Below are positions 34,209-43,084 of a stretch of DNA of 64,000 nucleotides, one piece after another. The notes under the pieces were generated by a model that did no database searches, had not been told where the DNA came from, and was given only the letters and a program-made list of their open reading frames with translations. The stretch comes from Maribacter sp. BPC-D8 (GTDB lineage Bacteria > Bacteroidota > Bacteroidia > Flavobacteriales > Flavobacteriaceae), in NCBI RefSeq assembly GCF_035207705.1, contig NZ_CP128187.1, positions 1,116,001-1,180,000 on the forward strand, given 5' to 3'. The position numbers and the translations under genes are program-made. Position 1 is the first letter of the stretch. Each line of letters starts with the position of its first letter.

Positions 34209-36275
34209 ATGCTAATAACTATTTCTTTTCACAAAAAACTTTGTAACGTAATACTGATCATTCTTGCATTTTTTGCATCGACTTCTTCTATAGTATTAGG
34301 TCAAACTCGAGATGAAGATTTGAATAAACTCAAGGAATTAAAAGCTTCCGAAAATTTTAATCCTGAAAGTGAACCTTATATAGACTTACTAGTAATATTA
34401 GCAAATGAATATTATACCTACAAGCCCGATAGTACATTTATAATGCTTGATGAAGCATATGAATTAAGTAGGAAATCTAACTATAAATTAGGACGGTCTA
34501 AAACATTAAATAGTCTAGGGAATTATTATACAATTAGTGGAAACCTTGAAAAAGCTTATGAGTTACTTCAAGAATCTCTGTTAATCGCAAACGAGTATAG
34601 TTTACAACGAGAAAAAATCGATGCTATAAATTTTATAGGTCTAGCAAAATGGCAAGAAGGTAAAAACGGATTGGCACTGACTAACTTTCTAGCGGCATTA
34701 TCTATCGCTAATGAAATGAACGATGTATTAATGATGGGTATACTTAATGACAACATAGCGCTATTATATGACGATTATAAAGATTATGAAACAGCATTGT
34801 CTTTTAATGAAAAATCGCGGAAAATTAGTATAGCAAATAATTTAGACGTTTCTGCGGCGGAGACATTATTGAATATGTCTGTGATTTACAGGAAGCAAAA
34901 AAAATATGCTTTAGCCAATAAATCGGTCGATGAATGCATCATCATTTTTAAAAATGAAAATATCATTGATTGGCTTTCTTATTCTTATAATAATAAAGGA
35001 AGTATTGCTTTAAATCAGTTTAAGTACAAAGAAGGTCTAGAGTGGTTTAAAAAAGCGGAGAAGATTTGTGACGAAATTGATTTAACCATAGGCTATACCG
35101 AAACGTATGGCGGAATGGCAGAAGCTTATTTAGGCTTGTCGAATTTAGAAATGGCAGAATTCTATGGTCTAAAAGCGCTAAAAGTTTCTGAAGAGGTAAT
35201 TTTTTTTGAAAACGTAAAAAGCTCGAATGCTGTTTTATCCAAAATATATTATGAAAAAGGAGATTTATTGAAAGCATACAAATATCAATCAGAATATTTA
35301 AAGCTTTTTGAAAAGTCGGCTTCAGAAGAATATCAACAAGGACTCGGGGTACTTAAAAGTAAGATTGAATTTGAGGAACAGAAAAAGCAACTGATAGGTG
35401 AAAATGAAGCAGCCATTGCAAAGCAAAAGCGTTATATTTTTGCAGGCTTTGCGGCCTCTTTAGTTTTAGGACTTTTTTTAATATTGTTTTATAGAAATCA
35501 AAAACTACAGAAAAAATTTAATACTCAATTACAAGAGAAGCAAGTAGCTTTAGTTCAACGAGAATCTGAATTGCAAGAGGCAAACGATACCAAAGACAAG
35601 CTTTTTTCGGTTATTGCACATGATTTAAGAGGACCTATAAATTCGTTTCATTCTTTGATAAAGCTATATGTAGAAAATACTTTGTCAAAAGATGAAATGG
35701 ATCAGATTTTACCAAAAGCACTTCGCGATATCAATGGTATTTCAGATATGCTCAATAATCTTTTAGTATGGGCGAAAACTCAAATGAGCGGAACTAAAAT
35801 TAAACCAAGTAATTTAGATTTATCGATGTTGGTAAATGAGAATGTTCAATTAATGAATCCGTTAGCTCAGAACAAATCAATTACTATCATAAATAATATT
35901 CCAGATAATATAATAAGTTATAGTGATCATGATCATTTAGATATTATACTTAGAAATTTAATTGGTAATGCTATAAAGTTCACGAATACAAAAGGTCAAG
36001 TGAATATTAATATTAAGAAATTGACCGATCAATATCAGGTTGAAATAAAAGACAACGGGGTTGGTATGAGCGTAGATACTCAAGCAACGCTCTTCGATAA
36101 AAATAATACGAAAAGCACTTATGGTACTAATAATGAAAAAGGTACCGGCTTAGGTTTATCTCTAAGTAAAGAAATGGTAGAGAGTAATGGCGGTGAGATT
36201 TGGGTTGAAAGTAAATTAAATGAAGGAACAAGTTTCTTTTTTACAATTCCTTTAAAGTCTCAAAACAATAGCTGA
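34209..36275 (+). CDS. TPR-containing sensor histidine kinase
   Basis: I use ATG 34209, which gives a signal sequence (VILIILAFFASTSSIVLGQ); a TTG 75 bases earlier would place 25 residues in front of it. The 688-residue protein has a periplasmic tetratricopeptide region (about 30-365), one membrane helix (about 408-430), a coiled coil, a HisKA domain with phospho-acceptor His471 (IAHDLRGPI) and an HATPase domain (N box NLIGNAIKFT from Asn583; DNGVGM; GTGLGLSL). No response regulator gene is next to it, so it is an orphan kinase. TPR kinases of this type are common in Bacteroidota. Confidence 0.9.
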   Translation: MLITISFHKKLCNVILIILAFFASTSSIVLGQTRDEDLNKLKELKASENFNPESEPYIDLLVILANEYYTYKPDSTFIMLDEAYELSRKSNYKLGRSKTLNSLGNYYTISGNLEKAYELLQESLLIANEYSLQREKIDAINFIGLAKWQEGKNGLALTNFLAALSIANEMNDVLMMGILNDNIALLYDDYKDYETALSFNEKSRKISIANNLDVSAAETLLNMSVIYRKQKKYALANKSVDECIIIFKNENIIDWLSYSYNNKGSIALNQFKYKEGLEWFKKAEKICDEIDLTIGYTETYGGMAEAYLGLSNLEMAEFYGLKALKVSEEVIFFENVKSSNAVLSKIYYEKGDLLKAYKYQSEYLKLFEKSASEEYQQGLGVLKSKIEFEEQKKQLIGENEAAIAKQKRYIFAGFAASLVLGLFLILFYRNQKLQKKFNTQLQEKQVALVQRESELQEANDTKDKLFSVIAHDLRGPINSFHSLIKLYVENTLSKDEMDQILPKALRDINGISDMLNNLLVWAKTQMSGTKIKPSNLDLSMLVNENVQLMNPLAQNKSITIINNIPDNIISYSDHDHLDIILRNLIGNAIKFTNTKGQVNINIKKLTDQYQVEIKDNGVGMSVDTQATLFDKNNTKSTYGTNNEKGTGLGLSLSKEMVESNGGEIWVESKLNEGTSFFFTIPLKSQNNS

Positions 36276-36350
36276 GTACATGTTGGGTTTTAAAATTTAT
36301 TGTTGCCAACTGTCTTCTATACTCACTTCTAAATTTAATCGCTCATAATT

Positions 36351-36362
36351 TATACGGGTTAT
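36351..36362 (+). repeat. 12-bp direct repeat, right copy (TATACGGGTTAT)
   Basis: Second copy of the 12-base repeat found at 34140-34151, 76 bases after the histidine kinase stop codon. Confidence 0.4.
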
Positions 36363-36423
36363 AAAATTTTATTATAAATAATGAGGCATTATTGTTTTTA
36401 TTTTAATTCAAAATTATCGGAAT

Positions 36424-36456
36424 AAAAAAGAGCAACTATTAAAAATAGTTGCTCTT
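36424..36456 (-). terminator. Terminator of the WG-repeat protein gene
   Basis: The stem AAGAGCAACTATT with its complement (13 bp) has a 3-base loop and is followed on the minus strand by a T run. It begins 20 bases after the stop codon. Confidence 0.85.
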
Positions 36457-36475
36457 GTATCTTTTAAGATTTTGA

Positions 36476-38047
36476 TTATTTCTTTTTCTTTTTACTAAAC
36501 CTTTCTGCACAAGTAGAAGCATCAATAGGTTCACCATTATTTTTATAGCAATGCACTGCTTTTGCGCGTTTACTTGAACTATCATAAGAGAAAAATACAC
36601 CTTGTTGATATTGTGGTCTACCATAATAGTTTCCGGGCGGTACTATAACCTTACCACTATTATCTATAATTGAACTAGTACCGTCAAAATGTTGGATTTT
36701 AGAAAATTTACCATTTCCGTCAGCATAGTAAAAATCATTAAAATCTTTACATATAATTTTTTTGTGGTCAATTGAAAAAAGTGCTCTATCACTTCTACCT
36801 TCTGCATTTTTACGTTTCAATAATACAAGTCGAGACTTGTTCACATATTCGTAACCTGTAAATCCTTCAGATGGATCTACGAAAAATTCTTTATTATCAA
36901 AATCATAAAGACCGACTTGTTTGTTTAAAGTTAATACAGCCAAGCTAGGCTCATCATTGTTGTAATGAATGTCATCATAGAATGAATTAAACAGCAAAGA
37001 TTTTGATGCTGTATCAAAATAATTCAATTTGCCATCTTTATTGAAAACTTTAAAATATTTGTAATTGTATTCTACCTTTTCATATTCAAATGGTATAATA
37101 GTGTTGTTGATGTTATCTACAAGTCCCCATTGGTTGTCTTTAACGGCTATAAAAGCATCAGTGAATAGAATGTGTCGCATTTTGTCACCAACTTGTCTAA
37201 ATGTATTAACAGGCATTAATTTTTGATAAATGGCCGGTACTTCCCAATTTTTAGAAATTAAATTATAAATACCCCAAGCTTTTGAATTTGCATCTTCTGC
37301 AATTATTTTTTCATTAAAAGATAGGTAGGGGTCTAATCGTTGTGCATTTGGTACATCGCTAAATGAATAAATATTACTGAAATTAGTCGATAACGTACTC
37401 ATATCCTCTAGGTTGATTACCTTTTTGCTTTTATCGCCATCGGTCAGAATAAAAAAGTCGTTTTCAATTTGTTTTACGCTTTTATATTTTGGTTCTAAGA
37501 TTATTTCTCCTTTACCATTCATTAAACCTTCCTGTAAATCATATCCCCAACCTTTACTAGGGTCTGGCTTATTATAATGAATTGTAAAATAATCTGCGTC
37601 TTTGCTGATGTAGTGATCATACACTCTAGCCATATTAGATGAAAAGTAGTATTCTGGTTTTGAATTGATTTCACTATCTATGTTATTTCCAGAGGCATCG
37701 ACTGCTTGTAGATTTATAAATTTGTCATTTTCCCTTTTTCCGTAATCGTTAATGCCGGTGACAATTTCTCCAGTGAAGAAAATATTGTTGGTAGACATTT
37801 CGGTTTTAAAATCGTATAAATTTCCCAAAATATTTCCCGAAGTATCTACGAATGTACTTTTATCATCTTTTCTTATAGTAAGGTAGTTATTAATAAAAAT
37901 TGATCCCGGTTCATATTTTGCATCAATAATCTTCTTCTTAAATTCATCGGTAGGTTTGTGATATTGTTTATCTATCGTAACGTATTCTTCTTGTCCAAAG
38001 ACTGAATTTAGTAATAGAACGGCGGTTAAAAAGTGTAGTAATCTCAT
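36476..38047 (-). CDS. Exported WG-repeat-like protein
   Basis: The 523-residue protein has a signal peptide (FLTAVLLLNSVFGQE). It is built of repeated units with the WG-repeat look, for example KAWGIYNLISKNWEVPAIYQK, NQWGLVDNINNTIIPFEYEK and SIIDNSGKVIVPPGNY, which form strand-rich solenoid or propeller-like arrays. The tail is a basic cluster FSKKKKK. WG-repeat proteins are widespread in Bacteroidota and their roles are mostly unknown. It is a single gene with its own terminator. Confidence 0.75.
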   Translation of the reverse strand: MRLLHFLTAVLLLNSVFGQEEYVTIDKQYHKPTDEFKKKIIDAKYEPGSIFINNYLTIRKDDKSTFVDTSGNILGNLYDFKTEMSTNNIFFTGEIVTGINDYGKRENDKFINLQAVDASGNNIDSEINSKPEYYFSSNMARVYDHYISKDADYFTIHYNKPDPSKGWGYDLQEGLMNGKGEIILEPKYKSVKQIENDFFILTDGDKSKKVINLEDMSTLSTNFSNIYSFSDVPNAQRLDPYLSFNEKIIAEDANSKAWGIYNLISKNWEVPAIYQKLMPVNTFRQVGDKMRHILFTDAFIAVKDNQWGLVDNINNTIIPFEYEKVEYNYKYFKVFNKDGKLNYFDTASKSLLFNSFYDDIHYNNDEPSLAVLTLNKQVGLYDFDNKEFFVDPSEGFTGYEYVNKSRLVLLKRKNAEGRSDRALFSIDHKKIICKDFNDFYYADGNGKFSKIQHFDGTSSIIDNSGKVIVPPGNYYGRPQYQQGVFFSYDSSSKRAKAVHCYKNNGEPIDASTCAERFSKKKKK

Positions 38048-38174
38048 TGATATATTTTGATTTATGTTTATTGATATTTTATCAACGTAAACCTGTAAAA
38101 GAAATTATGCAGAATTAAGGATAATAGAAGTTTACTTTATTCAGAATACCAAATATCACAAACTTATATTAAAA

Positions 38175-38207
38175 AATGAACGTTCATTCTTTTATTCAAT
38201 ATCTTTG
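38175..38207 (+). promoter_or_regulatory. TetR-type operator and -7 box of the oxidoreductase operon
   Basis: AATGAACGTTCATT (38175-38188) is a 14-bp perfect palindrome, of the GAACGTTC kind often bound by TetR repressors. TATCTTTG follows at 38200-38207, so the palindrome covers the -33 region. The start codon of the TetR gene is 18 bases after the -7 box. Autorepression is expected. Confidence 0.75.
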
Positions 38208-38225
38208 TGCCTTGATATAATAAAA

Positions 38226-38810
38226 ATGGCAGCACTTCAAAAAAGTATAGATAAGCGAAACGCATTGATAAATGCCACCATAGAGTTGGTAAACAATGAC
38301 GGTTTTCATGCGACACCCATGAGCAAGATTGCAAAAATGGCATGTGTGTCCCCTGCGACTATATACCTCTATTTTGAAAACAAGCAAGATTTAGTAAACA
38401 AAACGTATATAGAAGTTAAAGCGAGCTACACGGCATATGCATTTGCGACGTATAATGACACCATGCCAGTTGAAGAAGGTTTTGAAGTGATTTGGAAACG
38501 TATTGCAGAATTTAAACTAAAAGAAAGTGCTAACGCAATGTTTCTTGCCCAATGCGATAATACACCAATGATAGATGAAGAAAGCAGACAAGAGGGTATT
38601 AAGCATTTACAACCCCTACTCGATTTGTGGGCGCGTGGTAAAAAAGAAGGTATTATAAAGCCTTTGTCAGATTACATGTTGTATGCGTATTCAATTAATC
38701 CGCTTTCTTTTCTTATGATAACACAGAATCGTGGTTCGGTGAAAATGGATAAAGAAGAATTAGAGCAAGCATACCAAGCAGCTTGGAGCAGTATAAAAGT
38801 TTGTAACTAA
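38226..38810 (+). CDS. TetR-family regulator
   Basis: ATG 38226 (MAALQKSIDKRNALI) is chosen: an upstream in-frame start would lie on the promoter. The 194-residue protein has a TetR helix-turn-helix (ALINATIELVNNDGFHATPM, then SKIAKMACVSPATIYLYFENK) and a helical ligand domain. It is the first gene of a four-gene set with gaps of 1, 9 and 46 bases that encodes three NAD(P)H or flavin oxidoreductases, so it probably responds to an electrophile or aldehyde. Confidence 0.87.
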   Translation: MAALQKSIDKRNALINATIELVNNDGFHATPMSKIAKMACVSPATIYLYFENKQDLVNKTYIEVKASYTAYAFATYNDTMPVEEGFEVIWKRIAEFKLKESANAMFLAQCDNTPMIDEESRQEGIKHLQPLLDLWARGKKEGIIKPLSDYMLYAYSINPLSFLMITQNRGSVKMDKEELEQAYQAAWSSIKVCN

Positions 38811-38811
38811 T

Positions 38812-39483
38812 ATGAAAAAGACGGCAATTATTTTAGGGGCTTCTGGCTTAACTGGTGGTTTAGTATTAGAAAAACTAATAGCAGATGACAGATACGAAAC
38901 GATTAAACTATTTTCTAGATCTAGAATAGAAGGACTACCAAACAAGGTGCAACAGTATATTGGTAATCTTTTAGAGTTAGAACATTTTAAAAATGATTTT
39001 ACAGCTGACGAAGTGTATTGTTGTATAGGTACGACAGCAAAGAAGACTCCAGATAAAGCAATGTACAAGAGCATTGATTATGGTATTCCTGTAGCTGCAG
39101 CAAAGCTAGCGAAGGAAAATGGTATACCAACTTATTTAGTAGTGTCTGCAATGGGCGCGAATAAAAAAAGTAGTGTGTTCTATAATAGAACTAAAGGAGA
39201 AATGGAGCAAGATGTTGTCAACCAAGGCATACCCAATACTTCAATTCTAAGACCCTCATTAATTGGCGGTGATAGAGAAGAACAAAGGGTATTAGAAAAA
39301 ATAGGGTTGGTAGTATTCAAAGCTATTCAGCCGCTATTTATTGGTCCGCTGAAAAAATATAAAATTATCAATGCAGAATGCATTGCTCAGGCAATGTTGA
39401 ATTTAGCAAATACAACGAGTAATACCGATGTTATTATAACATCAAACGATATAGAACAATTAGCAAAACACAACTTAAAATAG
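38812..39483 (+). CDS. NAD(P)-binding Rossmann-fold protein, HTATIP2/NmrA-like
   Basis: The 223-residue protein is an atypical short-chain dehydrogenase. It starts with the nucleotide motif ILGASGLTGGLVLE (GxSGxxG), continues with VYCCIGTTAKKTPDKAMYKSID and VVSAMGANKKSSVFYNRTKGEME, with Tyr and Lys in YNRTK, and PNTSILRPSLIGG. This pattern is that of the HTATIP2/TIP30 oxidoreductase-like family. Its substrate is unknown. It follows the TetR gene by one base. Confidence 0.82.
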   Translation: MKKTAIILGASGLTGGLVLEKLIADDRYETIKLFSRSRIEGLPNKVQQYIGNLLELEHFKNDFTADEVYCCIGTTAKKTPDKAMYKSIDYGIPVAAAKLAKENGIPTYLVVSAMGANKKSSVFYNRTKGEMEQDVVNQGIPNTSILRPSLIGGDREEQRVLEKIGLVVFKAIQPLFIGPLKKYKIINAECIAQAMLNLANTTSNTDVIITSNDIEQLAKHNLK

Positions 39484-39492
39484 AAGATTAAA

Positions 39493-40125
39493 ATGGAATT
39501 ATTAGATAAATTAAATTGGAGATATGCCGCTAAGGCAATGAACGGAGAAAAGGTAGCTGAAGATAAAGTAGAACGTATTTTAGAGGCAGCGCGCCTTGCT
39601 CCTACTTCTAGTGGTTTACAACCGTTTGAAATTATAGTGGTTAAAAATCAAGATATTAAAGAACAGATTAGACCTGTAGCTTGGAACCAGTCTATGATTA
39701 CAGATTGCTCTCACCTATTGGTTTTTGCAGCTTGGGATAATTATACCGAAGATAGAATCAACTATATGTTCGATTTAACCAATGAAATTCGTGGTTTTAA
39801 AAACGAAGGATGGGAAAATTACCGTAAAATGTTGTTAGATATGTATCCGCAGAAAGACCCTGAAGAAAACTTTAATCATGCTGCAAAGCAAGCTTATATC
39901 GCATTTTCCCAATCGATCGCTGCTGCTGCATTTGAAGAAGTAGATGCTACACCTATAGAAGGTTTTGATCCAGCCGCTGTAGATAAAATTTTAGGCTTAC
40001 GTGAAAAAGGATTACGCAGTGCAGTACTGTTGCCATTAGGGTATAGAAATGAAAGTGAAGACTGGTTGGTGAATTTAGTGAAGGTTAGAAAACCAATGGA
40101 AGAATTGGTAACTGTTATTGAATAA
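39493..40125 (+). CDS. NAD(P)H-dependent nitroreductase (NfsB-type)
   Basis: The 210-residue FMN protein matches the NfsB branch of the nitroreductase family: NWRYAAKAMNGEKV at the start, APTSSGLQPFEIIVVKN for FMN binding, and LREKGLRSAVLLPLGYRNE near the end. Such enzymes reduce nitro compounds, quinones or enones with NAD(P)H. It is distinct from the deiodinase-like protein at 12 kb, lacking the Glu-Tyr-Lys set. It is the third gene of the TetR set. Confidence 0.9.
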   Translation: MELLDKLNWRYAAKAMNGEKVAEDKVERILEAARLAPTSSGLQPFEIIVVKNQDIKEQIRPVAWNQSMITDCSHLLVFAAWDNYTEDRINYMFDLTNEIRGFKNEGWENYRKMLLDMYPQKDPEENFNHAAKQAYIAFSQSIAAAAFEEVDATPIEGFDPAAVDKILGLREKGLRSAVLLPLGYRNESEDWLVNLVKVRKPMEELVTVIE

Positions 40126-40171
40126 GCGGTCATTAATGCAAGTGAAGAATAAAAATTAAAAGAAAAAGAAA

Positions 40172-41329
40172 ATGAACAATTTTGAATTTAAGAATCCGAC
40201 TAAAATTATTTTTGGTAAGGATACGATAGAAAAATTAAGCAAAGAAATACCTGAAGATGCTAAAGTACTTATGCTCTACGGTGGTGGTAGTATTAAGAAA
40301 AACGGAATCTACGATCAAGTTATGACTGCATTGTCTGGCATAGAGGTCGTTGAATTTGGTGGTATACCTGCCAATCCTGAGTATGCAATTTTGTTGAAAG
40401 CTTTACAGCTTATTAAAGATGAAAAAATCACCTATTTATTAGCAGTGGGCGGTGGTTCTGTAATTGACGGAACTAAATTTTTATCTGCCGCAGCAGTATA
40501 TGAAGGAGATACCCCATGGGATATTTTAACGAAAAACATCAGAACTAAAAAAGGGATGCCTTTTGGTACCGTTCTAACTTTACCGGCAACAGGTTCAGAA
40601 ATGAATTCTGGTTCTGTTATCACAAGAGCAGAGACTAAGGAAAAACTAGCAATGAGCGGACCAGGATTATTCCCTGAGTTCTCTATTCTAGACCCTCAAG
40701 TTATTAAGTCTATACCGCAACGCCAATTGGCAAATGGTATTACAGATGCCTTTACCCATGTTCTAGAGCAGTACATGACGTACCCAATAGATGCATTGTT
40801 ACAAGATAGATTTGCAGAAAGTATTTTGCAAACACTAATTGAAGTAGCTCCTAAAGTATTAAAAGATCCAACGGACTATAAACCAGCTGCAGATTTTATG
40901 TGGAGCTGTACTATGGCCTTAAACGGATTGATTCAAAAAGGAGTTCCGGGTGACTGGGCAGTTCACATGATGGGTCATGAGTTAACGGCATTATTCGGTA
41001 TTGATCATGCACGTACGCTAGCTGTAATCGCACCAAGTCACTATAAGTACAATTTTGAGGCTAAAAAAGAAAAATTAGCGCAGTACGGTGAACGTGTTTG
41101 GAATATTACCGAAGGTAGTATAGACGACAAGGCATATGCTGCAATAGAAAAAACCGAGGCATTCTTTCATGAATTAGGTATCGATACCAAGTTGTCAGAT
41201 TATACCAAAGATTATGAAGGTACAGCCGAAGAAATTGCAAAACGTTTTACAGCCCGCGGATGGAAATTAGGTGAGCGTCAAGCTTTAATGCCAGAAGATG
41301 CTGAGAAAATAGTTAAAATGGCTTATTAA
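40172..41329 (+). CDS. Iron-containing alcohol dehydrogenase, YqhD-like
   Basis: The 385-residue enzyme has the two-domain iron-dependent ADH fold: N-terminal NADP-binding part (NPTKIIFGKDTIEKL, MLYGGGSIKKNG, GGGSVIDGTKFL), then the metal-binding helices (ITDAFTHVLEQYMTYP, GVPGDWAVHMMGHELTALFGIDHA with the metal His residues). It follows E. coli YqhD in layout, which reduces short aldehydes, including lipid-peroxide products, with NADPH. With the nitroreductase and the Rossmann protein under one TetR regulator, aldehyde or electrophile detoxification is likely. Confidence 0.9.
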   Translation: MNNFEFKNPTKIIFGKDTIEKLSKEIPEDAKVLMLYGGGSIKKNGIYDQVMTALSGIEVVEFGGIPANPEYAILLKALQLIKDEKITYLLAVGGGSVIDGTKFLSAAAVYEGDTPWDILTKNIRTKKGMPFGTVLTLPATGSEMNSGSVITRAETKEKLAMSGPGLFPEFSILDPQVIKSIPQRQLANGITDAFTHVLEQYMTYPIDALLQDRFAESILQTLIEVAPKVLKDPTDYKPAADFMWSCTMALNGLIQKGVPGDWAVHMMGHELTALFGIDHARTLAVIAPSHYKYNFEAKKEKLAQYGERVWNITEGSIDDKAYAAIEKTEAFFHELGIDTKLSDYTKDYEGTAEEIAKRFTARGWKLGERQALMPEDAEKIVKMAY

Positions 41330-41350
41330 GTTAAGCAGAGTATTTTTTAA

Positions 41351-41379
41351 AAAGGGCTGTCTAATGTAGACAGCCCTTT
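41351..41379 (+). terminator. Terminator of the TetR/oxidoreductase operon
   Basis: The 12-bp stem AAAGGGCTGTCT with its complement and a 5-base loop is followed by TTTTTTCG. It begins 22 bases after the YqhD-like gene. Confidence 0.92.
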
Positions 41380-41546
41380 TTTCGTTGTCTAATGTGGCAA
41401 TTAAGGCAAAGCTGCATTTCGTCGTAAAACTATAGAATGCAATACTATAACAATATCATTGTCGTTTTTTATTCATAGAATATACCCCAGTTTTCTTACT
41501 TATTTAGACTTGGGTGTGTACTTAAAATTGATTCAAAAACAACAAC

Positions 41547-42932
41547 ATGAAGAGTACTTTCAACTACTTGTTAATTTTCTTATTGCTATTAGGTACATCT
41601 TGTGGTAAAGATGATTTGAGCAAAATAATGACGAACGAAACCTACACGGCAGATACTGAGAGTTTAGATGCAGAAGGTTTACCTATTCGGCAGTTTAGTG
41701 CTCAATCACCAGAAATGCCAGAAGTTAATGAGTATACTATCGAGCTAGATCGTTGGGATATTCCGAATACAAATACTGATGTTGCAAAAACTACAGCAAA
41801 TTTACAAGCAGCGATAGACTGGGCGCATGAAGAAGAATATAGCAGAATAGTACTACCTACAGGCGAATATTTAGTAGGTAAAGATGTAAATGATATCTAT
41901 TACGGTGGTATTGAAATTTATGAAAATACAGAGTTTGTCTTTAGCGAAGGTGCAGTATTAACTATAGATACCAACGATAAGTGGAATTATTGTGTTTTAC
42001 GTTTAAATGGAGATAATATAATTGTACGTGATGGCGAAATTAGAGGCGAACGAGACACCCATATTTATACGCCACGAGAAGATGGTAAAACGGCTCATGA
42101 TGAAGGCCATGGTATTTGTGTATGGGATAATAATAATGTTCTTATTGAAAATATGAAAATATATAACGTTACCGGTGATGGGTCGTTAGTATTAGATTCA
42201 AATGATGTTACTTTTAAAAATAATACTATATTTAATAATAGACGACAAGGTATATCAATTGTTGGTGGTGTGCGTATTGAAATAAGTGATAACGAAATAC
42301 ACCACATAAATGGTACTTCACCTCAATTTGGTATTGATATAGAAGGTCCTGGTCGTATTGATGAAGACATCTTAATTCAAAATAATTATTTTCATCATAA
42401 TGCAGGTGGAGATATTGTAAATGCTACAGGAGAAAATGTCTACATACTCGATAATGTAATGGAACAAGGTATTGATAGTAAATACACAGATGGGCCGATA
42501 GTGAGCTGGCACAAAACACATAACATAATCGCTAGAAATACGGTGACCATGATTAACGGTTCAGCAAATGGTAGATTAGGTTATATACAATATTCTAGTG
42601 GTGGCGAGAAAGGTCATAATAGAGCTACTTACGTACATGATAATATCATGAACAATTGCGGTATGTACATGTATAAAAGTTCAGATGCAGATGTTAGACG
42701 AAATCAATTTTTAGGTTACTTTTTAGCATTTTCTGATTTTGAAAATGTAATATTGGTAGATAATCTTGTTACGTATTCAGAAACAGAAACCAACCTCAGA
42801 TACTGTTGGTCTTACCGATTTAAAAATGCCACCGGTTATGCAAGTGGTAACTACCTTGGCGAGGAGTTAGAAGAACTTCCCTTAAGTGAAACTGAACCAT
42901 ACACTTTACAATGCGTGGTAGATGGATGGTAA
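41547..42932 (+). CDS. Right-handed parallel beta-helix lipoprotein
   Basis: The 461-residue product has a lipoprotein signal (LLLGTSCGKDD). From about residue 80 it shows rung after rung of parallel beta-helix (for example ENTEFVFSEGAVLTI, NNVLIENMKIYNVTGDGS, NDVTFKNNTIFNNRRQGISIVGG, each piece short), as in pectate-lyase-like and polysaccharide lyase or hydrolase folds. The start ANLQAAIDWAHEE is the usual N-terminal cap region of such proteins. Catalytic residues are not clear. A carbohydrate-acting or binding role is likely. Confidence 0.8.
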   Translation: MKSTFNYLLIFLLLLGTSCGKDDLSKIMTNETYTADTESLDAEGLPIRQFSAQSPEMPEVNEYTIELDRWDIPNTNTDVAKTTANLQAAIDWAHEEEYSRIVLPTGEYLVGKDVNDIYYGGIEIYENTEFVFSEGAVLTIDTNDKWNYCVLRLNGDNIIVRDGEIRGERDTHIYTPREDGKTAHDEGHGICVWDNNNVLIENMKIYNVTGDGSLVLDSNDVTFKNNTIFNNRRQGISIVGGVRIEISDNEIHHINGTSPQFGIDIEGPGRIDEDILIQNNYFHHNAGGDIVNATGENVYILDNVMEQGIDSKYTDGPIVSWHKTHNIIARNTVTMINGSANGRLGYIQYSSGGEKGHNRATYVHDNIMNNCGMYMYKSSDADVRRNQFLGYFLAFSDFENVILVDNLVTYSETETNLRYCWSYRFKNATGYASGNYLGEELEELPLSETEPYTLQCVVDGW

Positions 42933-43046
42933 TATTTTGATTGTATAAATAAAATCTAAGTTTATTTTTTTTTACTATCTAATTCCATGTTGTTCATCTA
43001 CAACAGTACACTTATAAAAATGCTTATAATGAATGTATGTTCACAG

Positions 43047-43076
43047 TTGCTGTAGGATAAAAAACCAATATCTTCG
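43047..43076 (+). promoter_or_regulatory. Promoter of the EamA gene (TTG-N19-TATCTTCG), near leaderless
   Basis: TTG at 43047-43049 and TATCTTCG at 43069-43076 are 19 bases apart, ideal spacing, with one mismatch to TAnnTTTG. The first start codon follows only 8 bases after the -7 box, so the transcript would have almost no leader. Confidence 0.55.
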
Positions 43077-43084
43077 CGCGCATT

